Of a stretch of 64,000 nucleotides of DNA, positions 55,201-64,000 are shown piece after piece. The DNA lies in contig CM066921.1 of assembly GCA_033964015.1 (NCBI GenBank), forward strand, positions 29,533,918 through 29,597,917. Reading direction: 5' to 3'. A model generated the notes under the pieces. It was not told the DNA's origin. It saw nothing but the letters and a program-made list of their open reading frames with translations, and ran no database searches. Both the position numbers and the translations under genes were made by a program. This DNA comes from Scolanthus callimorphus. Lineage: Eukaryota > Cnidaria > Anthozoa > Actiniaria > Edwardsiidae. Position 1 is the first letter of the stretch. Every line of letters starts with the position of its first letter.

Positions 55201-58200
55201 GCCTAGCAACCATAACCTTTTTGTCATCAGATAATGGACTATAAATTAGTTCCCCTGGCGGAGTCTTGCAATTATAGCCACGTGATATCAGTTGCCTAGC
55301 AACCATAACTTTTTTGTCATCAGACCAATGGACTATAGATAATAGTTCCCCTGGCGGATCCAAGTCTAGCAATTAAAGTCACATGATATCAGTTGCCTAG
55401 CAACCAAAACTTTTTTGTGTCATCAGATCAATGGACTATAAATTAGTTCCCCTGGCAGATCCAAGCCTGGCAATTCTAGTCACAAACAGCAATGTCCACC
55501 ACAAGTTGACCGGAAGTGAATATCCAACAAGACGGCGACAGTGTGAGACTGCTGCAGCTGTGTTGAAGAAGCCCAGCTTGAGAGAAATCTCAATGGAGCA
55601 ACTGTTAGGTAACTGAGGTGATGCTTCTCTTGTCGGCAATTCCAGATCTTTATCTTTATCAGGTCAAAGGCTACTTCTCTAAGACAGAAAAAACACTTTA
55701 CCTGTGGGTTTCAGAGGCTAGAGAAACGTTAGTCCTCCGCGCAGCCCGTTCTTTGTGTTGGTCACGCAACGGTTCCAGAACTCGTTGCGTGACCGACACA
55801 AAGAACGAGCTGCACGGGAGACTAGAGAAAAGGGCGAGCGAAGTCAATCTGGAGAAATTTGTTTAGAATGTCATAGAAAAGGGAGCTTGATTGATGTCCA
55901 AGAAAAAACAGTCGCCAGATGTGAAACAAATTCACGAACGCACAGTTGACTAAGAACGAGTGCAAATCATTGAAGAGGAGTGTTGATGCTACATTTGGTA
56001 TGCCATCGTGGCATGCGCGCACGTGTTTTGAGGCGTGTTTTTGGTTTGAGCTTTTTGAAAGCCTACGTAATATGACACATAGTTCCCCTTTGTTTAGTAC
56101 CCTATAGAGATAGTGTGCAAGAATCAGGGTTCTCACTCTATCATGAAAGCAAAATTCCCTGACTTTTCAGCGGCGTAGCCAGGAATTTCTGAAGGTGTGG
56201 GGGGGGGGGGGGGGGGGCGATAGTGAAAAGATGGGACGAAAATGTTCAAATTTCCTTCAGCAAATACAGTAAATGTATGGGAAAATCTCCCGAGAAAGGG
56301 GGGGGATGCGGCCCCCCTGTCCCCCCCCCTGGCTACGCCCCTGCTTTTCACTGACCAAAGGCAATTTTCCCTGACATCTGCATAAAGGATTTTACTTAAA
56401 ATCGAAGAAAGAAATGTCAATTTCATGTAGAATTTTTTTTAATAACAGTGTGTCTTTGCTACTGTTGCCTCAAAAATACAACAAACATAGCGCTCAAAAG
56501 TAAATTTCCCTGACTTTTCCCTGACTTTGAGCTGTTTTGTAAAATTCCCTGACCTTTTTCAAAAGTGCCCTTACCTTGAAAAAATGTCAGATTTCCCTGA
56601 CTTTTCAAGGTGAGTGGGAACTCTGAAGAATCCCATACAAACGTGCGTGCCAAGCAACAGTCAACATTCCCGGCGTGCTCTACAACCAGAAACAAAGCGC
56701 CTGTGGGGAGGCTTACATTAAATGTCCCACTACATCTACCGACATGCAGCGCTCGCGTGCGTTATAGCTTGGAATCGTCCATCAAATTGTGCGTCTTCCC
56801 TACGAATCTGAATTATTTCTGATACCATCTCGCCCTGATTACCCAATGAGTGCTTGAGAGCACAAGCTCGTCCATAAAAAAGCTGTGTTGTTGTTGTTTA
56901 GAAAACGAAAGTGAACTGGAAAAGGAGGTGTTTCGCAGAGCAAGACATGTAGTGGGTGAAATAAGAAGAACAATGGAAGCTGCTAGTGCACTGGATAGTA
57001 ATGATTGTAACACGTTTGGGAGGCTTATGGTTGAGAGCCATAACTCTCTAAGGTACATTATTATGTAATGGCTGATAACATTTTTTTTTTCACACTATGG
57101 CCCGAGTCGAGGACCCTACCACATGAAGACCCCCCTCCCCTGGAATTTCCAGAGGTCGTCAACACCCCATCTACTGGAATATTCTGGGGTCCACAGCAGC
57201 ACCCTCTCTGAAATTTTCAGGTTGCCTGAACACCCCATTTTCCACAACTTAGAAAGACAACAACTTAGAAAGACCGCTGCCCCCTTGAATTTCCAGGGGT
57301 CCTCGATACAACCCCTCCCCAGGGTTTACATAGAACCCCTCCTTGGAATTCCCAGGGTTTAATTAGACCCCTGCTCCTCATTCACTAATGAGCCCCCACT
57401 TTGAAAACTGTTCCGCCTTTCCTGATCAGTAAGCCATATTTTAAATAAACACCTATTTCAGAATAGGTGTTTATTTATTAACTTTTTAGTTTATCACGTT
57501 GCTTATAAGAAAAGATTCTACCCGGTACATCGTTCCGATCGCCAGAAATTTGTACTGGGTTAAACGAGAATTTCGTTCTTTGTTTCTCCCATGATGCACC
57601 ACGGGCTAAAACAGACAGTTATGACGGGGTAACCTTTTTGAAATGAAGTGTATCCAACAAGTAAACTGTGAGGTCATATCATTGCAGAGACGATTATGAA
57701 GTGAGTTGTCCTGAGCTGGACACACTTGTCAAACTTGCCCTACAGGTGGAGGGTGTGTATGGGTCCCGCATGACGGGGGGAGGGTTTGGTGGTTGTACTG
57801 TCACCCTCGTCAAACAGGACAGTGTGCAGAAGTGCATGGATCATATTAAGGTACGCTCTAAGTCAGGAACGGTGGATAGTCAGGGGCGTAGCCAGAAGTG
57901 ACCACTAAACAGTGATAGAGCGGATTTCACTGCGACCATCATGAAACCAATTGCAAGTGAGCAATCGCTAGCCAATCAGAATCGAGAGAAATCACGACTT
58001 CCTCCTAAATGTTTTTTTCTCAGCCAATAAGCCAAGATAGATAGAGATAGATAGATAACTTTATTAAAGTGCCAAAAAACCGTCTAGCGTGGGAGAAATC
58101 CCGCACTAATATGGGGACACAACAAAAAGGAATAAACAGAAATAAACCAATTACAAGTAATTACACAACTGCATTTACTGCAGAATTTGATTGGCTGAAA

Positions 58201-58927
58201 AAAATAAGTAGCCAATGAGAATGCAAAGCAATCGCAATTACATAATAAATCTCGGCATTCATGTGAAATCCGCTCTATCATCGCTGTTGGGACAGTTGAC
58301 ATTATACACTTAATGACTGCTCCGGAGGGAAACAGCGAGTTTTGTTTTTCCGAGAATCTCGTCTCGATGTTTCCCGAGACGAAGGCGAGGGAAACATCGA
58401 GATTCGAGAGAAAACAAAACTCGCTGTTTCCCAAGGGTGCAGTCAAGTGTTTTATTATATAGCAAACAGAAAATTCGGTGTAAAAATAGTCCGCCGCCTG
58501 AATTTCTCGCTCTAGTGATGTCACCCGCGCGGACAACAATTTTCAATGTAGTTTGAGTTTGTACTTTACCATGTGACCATGATAGAACAACTCAGAGCGG
58601 GCGCTTTGATCGAATAAACACGAGCCATATAGCTTTTCCACTGTACCGAGCTCTTTTGTACGTTGACCTTATTTATTCACGAATTGCTCACAGCGAAGAG
58701 TGAAGATAAAAATTATATCTTCACAGTGTGAAGATATAATTTTTTCGCGCGAGAGATACCTTGGGATTTCACTGATGTTTATGTAATAAATCCTAATCTG
58801 TTCTTATGATGTTCTTATAGGCGGGTACGTATTTACTGTATGTATTTCTCGTTTTCAGGCTGGATACAGTGCTGCCACGTTTTTTGTTAGCAGTCCTGCG
58901 GGTGGTGCTAGAGCTGCTTCACTCTAA
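52233..58927 (+). CDS. GALK1: Galactokinase
   Basis: Six exons give 382 aa in one frame (human GALK1 is 392): 52233-52370, 53412-53857, 55427-55608, 56902-57052, 57688-57850 and 58859-58927. The enzyme phosphorylates galactose with ATP in the first committed step of the Leloir pathway, in the cytosol. GHMP-kinase features are intact. The substrate motif [16 protein letters not shown] is at ~25-40, with the conserved Arg at 28. The ATP-binding loop [13 protein letters not shown] is at ~124-136. MPCGIMDQF holds the catalytic Asp at ~177. The third motif [12 protein letters not shown] is near the C-terminus. The start at 52233 gives a normal-length N-terminus and lies within a longer open frame. 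All introns are GT-AG. Intron 2 holds a 13-unit array copied from the acceptor and start of exon 3. The gene is transcribed away from cyclin F. Confidence 0.96.
53904..54091. repeat. TAGCCTGCGAACC foldback MITE
   Basis: Inverted arms of ~80 bases contain GGATACCTGTGTGATGCAAA and its mirror, ends TAGCCTGCGA and TCGCAGGCTA. It lies in galactokinase intron 2, just before the tandem array. Confidence 0.8.
54215..55426 (+). repeat. Tandem array derived from the galactokinase exon 3 acceptor
   Basis: GTTGCCTAGCAACC begins at 54215, 54316, 54415, 54515, 54609, 54708, 54802, 54901, 54999, 55098, 55198, 55291 and 55392, a 93-101-base period. After each comes a T-rich tract ending TTTTTGTCATCAG or similar. 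Then follow ~60 bases matching the start of exon 3 (55427). Most units still read close to [15 protein letters not shown] before a stop created by ACATGA. The last unit is the real exon. Array units differ by point changes and small indels in the middle (GTCTGATCC versus GCGGAGTC), so there are two subfamilies. Confidence 0.95.
55731..55827. repeat. Hairpin element in galactokinase intron 3
   Basis: Arms of about 40 bases, with GGTCACGCAACG and CGTTGCGTGACC next to an 11-base loop and ACAAAGAACG outside. Some mismatches occur in the outer arm. Confidence 0.8.
56168..56345. repeat. GGCGTAGCCAGG foldback MITE
   Basis: The inverted ends are GGCGTAGCCAGG and CCTGGCTACGCC. G and C runs make the length uncertain. 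It shares its body with 12255-12390, inverted. It lies in galactokinase intron 3. Confidence 0.8.
57912..58280. repeat. TGATAGAGCGGATTTCAC foldback MITE
   Basis: The ends TGATAGAGCGGATTTCAC and GTGAAATCCGCTCTATCA are perfect inverted repeats. Mirrored AGCCAATCAGAAT and ATTTGATTGGCTG blocks are inside, together with a short GATA repeat. It is in galactokinase intron 5. Confidence 0.85.
58307..58450. repeat. Hairpin element with GGGAAACAGCGAGTTTTG arms
   Basis: Arms of about 50 bases contain GAAACAGCGAGTTTTGTTTT and its inverse, with ATCGAGATTC words at the loop. It is in galactokinase intron 5. Confidence 0.75.
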
Positions 58928-59681
58928 CGAGACGACTCTCACTTGCCTCGAAATCTTACAATATAAATATTGGATATTTTAGAGCCGATTTCACTTGACT
59001 GTGAATCAAACGCAAATGCACGAATTCTGAACAAAACGTATAGGAGTAAACGCCAATAAATGCGAATTAGTCACGACACTTCTGAAATCAGCACTAATGT
59101 ATCAGTCAATTCCAGCGGTGACCATGCCACCCCCCCCCCCCCCCCGGGCATTTGCACACCACTGGGTTCCCTGGGGTGGGGAATTTTGAAAATTTTGCTG
59201 GCCCGGGGGTCGGGATTTGTTTTTCTCCAGGGGAGGGGTGGGGAATTTTGGTTATCTTTCACAATCTTTTAGCGCGTTGAGTTTTGCGGAACTACACCAG
59301 TTCACTTCCCTGATCAGTTATAACTATCAATTGGCAGTTACGATGTCCCAGTTACAGAAAATAACGTCAAACAAAATATAATCCTGAGCATGGTCCGTAT
59401 ACACAATTCTAGTGTTGAGATTGGGCGATGCCGGGGACGACAAATGAATGGAATTTGTAGCCAAATGGAATTGACTGATACATAACACTCAAATTATAAA
59501 TAGACTACATGAGTTCACTCGATTCTATAAAACAAGTCACTCTATATTTTACATTCTTGTATTTTATATATTTTTTTGAAAGGTACAATAAAGTGAAAGA
59601 AATACAATCGAATATGCGAAAAAAAACGTGTGAGGGTAAAATAAAAAGATGTGACGAGGAAGCCCAATAGATCTCGGCTTG
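58928..59681. other. 3' flank of galactokinase and gene-free sequence
   Basis: AATAAA at 59055-59060 is 128 bases after the galactokinase stop and may be its polyadenylation signal. It lies near repeat-derived sequence. A G- and C-rich repeat fragment occupies about 59125-59260. The rest shows nothing recognisable. Confidence 0.45.
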
Positions 59682-60631
59682 GGGACCGTTCAATTTTTAT
59701 CAGGGGGAGGGGGCTGGTGGAAATGAAGGGGGGGTCACCCAAAAGAATACGGCCTCAAAGGGGGGGTCACCCAAAAAAATACAAGCACATAACAGGGGGG
59801 GTCACCCAAAAAAATACAAGCACATAACAGGGAGGAAACGAAAAGTTTGTATTTTTTACAGCATGCAATATGTTTGTTACATGTTTCAACTCGCTTATAT
59901 GTTTTTTAATTTCACTCAATACTTAATAAAAATTTCGGCACGCTTCGCGCGCACGCAGAATTTAACATATAATATGCACTGATACGCCTGCCGAGCAGTC
60001 TCTATGTTTGAAAGAACACACCTTAGGTAAGCGTGAGTTCAACGTTTAGTCATTTGGGCCGCGCTTCAAGCACTGAATAATAATAATTTCTTCATTTGCG
60101 GAGCGCATGAAAAATATTACCTAAAGGCTCAGGAGCCCTTCACTAGGAGCTTTCATCTAACCTATATAATTAGCGTATTTCCTGGGCTCCTGACAGGCTT
60201 TGTTTACTATACACAAAAAACCATCTACCCTTTTTCTGAGGCTTGATGAAATGCGGTTATCAAAAGTTGGGCGCGCTTCGCGCGCAAAGATTATGTGACC
60301 CCTTCTCTATGTAAAATGTCTTCTACTAGGTCAAATAGGGGACCTGAGGTGGGTGTCACGAAAACATTTAATAGTTCTGAGGGGGGATCGGTTCCTTAGC
60401 TTTGACAGAAGTAAGAAAAACGTTAAGAAGAATGACTGCATCACTTAGGCAAGAGTCTATCCTACAGGGCAAGCATTTATAGGGGGGGGGGCACCAAAAA
60501 AAATACATTGGATTTTGGGGGGCCACCTAAAAAAATACGGACATGAAAGGGGGGGCCACCCAAAAAAATACAGGGTCTCCCCTCATTTCCACCAGCCCCC
60601 CCCCCCCCCCTGATAAAAAATGAACGGTCCC
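59682..60631. mobile_element. ~950-bp TIR element, copy 4 (TTG duplication)
   Basis: The same family as 22717-23634 in opposite orientation, with ends GGGACCGTTC and GAACGGTCCC. The flanking TTG occurs on both sides (59679-59681 and 60632-60634). Full-length, with three to four CACCCAAAAAAATAC iterations inside each end and GCGCGCTTCGCGCGC palindromes. Confidence 0.85.
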
Positions 60632-60929
60632 TTGGGCGTAATATTTCCCACTTCAGATCACGTGCCATTCATTTGAATAATCTTTCTTTGTTTGGGATGC
60701 TTCCATTTAACAGAAACAGAAAGACGGAAAACATTACGTCAAAGCCGAGGTCTAGTATACAGGGTCCGTACAGAATACTCAGTGTAAATCCAAAGCCCAT
60801 TGAACTAAATTTCCAAAAAACAAATGATGGAATTCGCGCGCCGTGAGACAACTTTTTTGCGCGCTTTTTGCGTACACAGGAACCCCGCGCGCTAATTAAA
60901 AAAAAAAAAACCCACGACAGTGTTTTGAT

Positions 60930-61150
60930 TTTTTTCATGGCTATGGATGACCCTTTGTGGTATCACTATGGGTATCCCTTATGGCGTTGCTATGGATGAT
61001 CCATTGTGGTAACACTATGGATATCTTTCATGTCGTTGCTATGGATGACCCTTTGTGGTATGACTATGGATATCCCTTATAGCGTTGCTATGGATGATCC
61101 TTTGTGGTATTACTATGTATATCCCTTATAGCGTTGCCATGGATGACTCT
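60930..61150. repeat. 49-bp minisatellite, about 4.5 copies
   Basis: CTATGGATGA recurs at 60941, 60990, 61039 and 61088, with a variant at 61137, an exact 49-base period. Each unit has a TTTGTGGTA word and a TATGGATATC word. Confidence 0.92.
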
Positions 61151-61467
61151 TACCCTGAAAATCCATGTACTTTCGCAACAAGTAGACTGGGATGCACGTT
61201 AACGCATGTAATGATGGTCATAATATATTCACAGTATAACAACACACTCGAGATTCAAATTACACAATAGTTTATTGCTGAATTATATATTTACACATTA
61301 TCCATTTAACGTATTTGAAAAATAAAAATAACCATAATAAAATCATAATAATATTGCGTCTCAAGCTTTAAAATAAAAATGATATACTACAGTGTTGATT
61401 AGATGACCTTGTACTGGAGATATCATAGAGATATGCCAAATGTGAGTCGCCTATTGGGCTGTTAAAA

Positions 61468-61746
61468 AAAATGTGTACCCCCTATCGAGGAACCTGGAAA
61501 TCCCACAGGGATCGCTGTGTTTGACCCTGGAATTTCCACAGGACCATCCATTTTACCCTGGAATTTCCACAGGTTATTCATTTGCAACTGTGGAATTTCC
61601 ACAGGCACACAAGAGAATGAGGAATTTCCACAGGGGTTGCTTCAAATTTCCACAGGGGTTGTACAGGAGTCTGGAATTTCCACAGGAATAGAGCAAAATT
61701 TGGAGTTCCTCGATAGGGGGTGGGGGGGGGGAGGGGTACACATTTT
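61468..61746. repeat. Foldback MITE with repeated GGAATTTCCACAGG words
   Basis: The ends AAAATGTGTACCCCC and the inverse are followed by CTATCGAGGAACC and its mirror. Inside, perfect GGAATTTCC occurs at 61529, 61560, 61602, 61621 and 61673, mostly within TGGAATTTCCACAGG. A diverged relative with CCTATCGAG and GGTTCCTCG ends follows at about 61838-61998. Confidence 0.8.
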
Positions 61747-62122
61747 TGTTTTTTTTTTCCACTCTGTGCGGTTGCCAAACTAAATAGGTCTATCCAACGT
61801 GAGCACTAGCAAATCTGTTACTAAAATTAGCTGCAGCCTCCTATCGAGAAACTTTAAAAAATTACTCTACTCCTGCCACGGAAATTACAGGCTCCTGTAC
61901 GACCTGTGGAAATTTGAAGTTCTCTTGTTGCAACCTTGTGGGAATTCTGGGGCCAAATACAAAGACTACTGTGGAAATTCCAGGTTCCTCGGGGGTAATG
62001 AGTATTCAACGTAACAGCCAAATCAGCTATTACTTTTACTATATCACTATTTTGCTAAGAGTCACCTTATTGAGATCTCTGAAGCAGAAATGGTAATTTG
62101 GAATTAAATAAAAGTGTTTCTT

Positions 62123-62311
62123 ATGGCGACAGTAGTTGGAGGTAGTGCAATACCAAGACAACCCGTGGCCGCGACGAAGCAAGCTTCTTTTCCACAGCCC
62201 AATTCCAAAAATCAGTTTAATATATGAGCTACCCAATGGGCAGCGTATCAGATATTAAGCTGATAAGAACAGATACTACACTTGATCTTAGCCAAAACGC
62301 CGAGAAGCGAT
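62123..62311 (-). ncRNA. RNU2: U2 spliceosomal snRNA
   Basis: Read on the minus strand from 62311, the sequence begins ATCGCTTCTCGGCGTTTTGG, then AAGATCAAGTGTAGTATCTG. The latter contains the GTAGTA that pairs with intron branch points. TTATCAGCTTAATATCTGAT forms stem II. An Sm site GATTTTTGG follows at about 62206-62215. The 3' part ends with the TGGTATTGCACTACCTCCA stem-loop IV region. The length of about 189 nt matches metazoan U2 (187-191). Differences from the human sequence are mostly in stem IIb and the 3' domain, as expected between phyla. Conservation of all functional sites suggests a working gene. The 3' end is set by homology and may be off by a few bases. Confidence 0.95.
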
Positions 62312-62346
62312 GGCGATAGAATCCATTCCTTCGCGATTAGCTTGTG

Positions 62347-62366
62347 GTTCCATGTAAGAGACACTC
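62347..62366 (-). promoter_or_regulatory. Candidate proximal sequence element of U2
   Basis: Relative to the U2 start at 62311, this lies at about -36 to -55, where snRNA genes carry a PSE bound by SNAPc. The minus-strand word is TCTCTTACATGGAACCA. There is no TATA box next to it, as expected for a polymerase II snRNA gene. The PSE sequence differs between phyla, so the call rests on position. Confidence 0.35.
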
Positions 62367-62529
62367 CCACAGATGACTCAGTTGGTCGGTCCCAGGGCTT
62401 GACCACCTTCATAAGACTGAACAACCTTGGTTGACATGGCTGGTAAATTCGCTGGGAATCAACTAAAATGATTTCCTGCAAGTGACACTGGCACAAAAGG
62501 GTGTGCATTTTTTTAAAGCATGGTTTGGT

Positions 62530-62685
62530 TTCGTTTTTTTCCCACCAGTCAAACCATCTAAGCCAATCAGGTTCTTGTCCTGTTTCGCAGTCACAACAGA
62601 AAGCCAGGTGACTGCACTAGGTGAAACATGACACGGAATGATTGACTAATATAGTTTGACTGGAAGAACAGAAAAATCCCAATGT
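62530..62685. repeat. Diverged CCAAT-type foldback MITE
   Basis: Related to 14130-14335: CACCAGTCAAAC and AGTTTGACTGG ends, AAGCCAATCAGGTTCTTG inside. A second diverged copy is at about 40420-40550. Confidence 0.6.
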
Positions 62686-62862
62686 TGAAAACTTTTAGCA
62701 AAACAACAAATTTAGCTGAAAAATTACTTGACAATGCTTTGTCAGTTTGGTTTACATTTATGTTAAATCTCATAGCAAAGCTCACATAAATGTTCCATAT
62801 GATGTCTGCCTAATTCCTACCCCACCCCAATGATATTTTGATAGCTAAAAGGTGCCTCTGTT

Positions 62863-63046
62863 TGTATACACTTTGCCTGCTCGCTGGCGTTGGAGAGTGG
62901 TTTTTAGATCGAGAAACCTGGGTTTGCTTTTGTGTGGGGGCCATCTTGGATTTATGACAAAATATGACAAATCGAGGGGGTTTCTTGACTCAGGTTTCTT
63001 GACCCCACAACTACTCTCCAACGCCTGCGAGCAGGCTATTTATATA
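62863..63046. repeat. GGCGTTGGAGAGT foldback element
   Basis: The ends CCTGCTCGCTGGCGTTGGAG and its imperfect inverse surround the GCCATCTTGGATTTATGAC core shared with 20539-20689. Confidence 0.7.
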
Positions 63047-63231
63047 ATCAGCATATAGAACATCATACTACAGTGCCGTGTTAGTATTGGGCAGCTGCAA
63101 AAAAATATTCACACCCCCTAATGAGGACTCAAGTTTCAGCTACCCACCATGGAAATTTAGGGTTCTCAACAGGGGGGCATGGATTGTTTTGCAACTGCCC
63201 ATTATTATAGTGTTTGTTTCTAAATACTAGA

Positions 63232-64000
63232 CTACTTTTTACACATTCTATAAAACAATAAGTACGGTGAGTTGAATGACGACTTCGCTGAAGATAAAAC
63301 TGCTGCCACATCAGCATCGTTGAGGACACTAACCTCTGAATCATCAAATTGAACCCATTCTGATTTACAGCCTTCTCCATTTAGTCCACTTACTTGAGTT
63401 AAATCTCTATTTGTGTTGTTATTGCAGTCTAATCTGTCCTCCGATTTAAAAGGTGATTTTCCAGGAGATTTGCTGCTCAGAGTTAATCCTTTCTCACTGA
63501 CCTGAAATGTTAACTGTCGTATTGCTGGAGACTTTGTCAGAGCACTTTCCTTGGGTTGACATTTGGATTGCATTGCAGGAGTCTCAGGCAAATCTTTCTG
63601 CTCACTATCAGATAAAGCTTCTTTCTGGTTGTTCGCTTTGCTGGATAACAGCTCTGCTGATTCAAATCCTTTCTTTGACTCGCTTCCCTCATTTCGTTTT
63701 CCACTGTTGTTTTTAACACTCTTTTTTCTCGACTTATGAAAAAACTTAGTGATACTTGGCAAACCCAGAGAGCAGTTCACTTGCTCAGGTGACTTGACCT
63801 GCTCACTCTCCTTGCCTCCAAATACCTGTTGACTTCTCTCAGGAGAAGCTGCCTCCAGTCGAGCTTTCTTTGCTGCATTTTATTTTTGTCATTTCATCCT
63901 CATCCATACTTGAATTCGAAGAGTTCGCATCAGATGGTCTCCGTTTGGCTGTGAATTTAGTGGTGGACAACTTGAACTTGCTTTTTCTCTTTTTACCCCT
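63232..64000 (-). CDS. USP1: USP1-like ubiquitin C-terminal hydrolase, C-terminal part
   Basis: The minus-strand frame ends at 63232 and runs off the right edge, so the N-terminal catalytic part is outside the window. The last ~45 residues contain EWVQFDDSEVSVLND and NSPYLLFYRM. This is the end of a peptidase C19 fold (the WxxFDDSxV strand and the terminal SPYLLFY strand). A long Ser/Lys-rich stretch precedes it. USP1 has such a large insert between its catalytic His and the FDDSEV strand, which is why USP1 is preferred over other USPs. USP1 with UAF1 removes ubiquitin from FANCD2 and PCNA. Near 63878-63881 the frame changes by one base at an A run. Upstream, the +1 frame (RGKKRKSKFK...) stays open to the window edge. 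This is either a homopolymer error or an unseen splice site (TGCAG at about 63872-63876). Confidence 0.65.

Noticed and set aside
54215..55426. CRISPR array
   Set aside because: The units are contiguous homologous copies of an exon edge, without unique spacers, in an animal gene.

Overview
This is a window of animal nuclear DNA. Genes are split into short exons with GT-AG introns, coding density is low, and introns and spacers are filled with foldback MITEs, retroelement fragments and minisatellites. The gene set (cyclin F, galactokinase, USP1, U2 snRNA, a TPR-Kelch-MYND family) and the repeat style suggest a marine invertebrate. An anthozoan cnidarian such as a coral or anemone is my best guess, but this is inference and no taxon-specific marker was seen.

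Layout. 1-1892: a 473-bp satellite array that runs off the left edge. 1974-3357: a Penelope-like element made of two inverted copies, flanked by a 13-bp direct repeat. 3375-6250: foldback elements. 6251-14667 (minus): a ten-exon TPR-Kelch-MYND gene, copy A. 14668-19576: upstream repeat-rich spacer with a 937-bp element carrying ~155-bp terminal inverted repeats. 19577-34638 (minus): a tandem paralogue, copy B, with the same ten-exon structure but swollen by insertions and carrying two one-base frame breaks. 35500-36255 (plus): an intronless sulfotransferase-like gene, head to head with copy B. 36256-42011: gene-free, MITE-rich. 42012-51301 (minus): a 17-exon cyclin F gene whose spliced reading frame closes exactly at 702 aa. 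52233-58927 (plus): a six-exon galactokinase gene (382 aa), head to head with cyclin F. 58928-62122: repeats. 62123-62311 (minus): U2 snRNA. 63232-64000 (minus): the C-terminal part of a USP1-like deubiquitinase that runs off the right edge.

The most unusual signal is that two unrelated genes each carry a tandem array built from the edge of one of their own exons plus the adjacent splice site and intron. In Kelch gene A, about seven ~137-bp units repeat the 3' half of exon 6 with its splice donor. In galactokinase, 13 ~98-bp units repeat the intron-2 acceptor and the first ~60 bases of exon 3, and each unit also carries an X-box-like GTTGCCTAGCAAC. These arrays place many decoy splice sites next to the real one.

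The protein genes do not form one pathway: cyclin F is an SCF ubiquitin-ligase subunit, galactokinase is a Leloir enzyme, and USP1 is a deubiquitinase for PCNA and FANCD2. Two divergent gene pairs (copy B/sulfotransferase, CCNF/GALK1) probably share promoters. Exon boundaries were set by hand from splice consensus, frame continuity and recalled family sequences. No alignment or RNA evidence was available.
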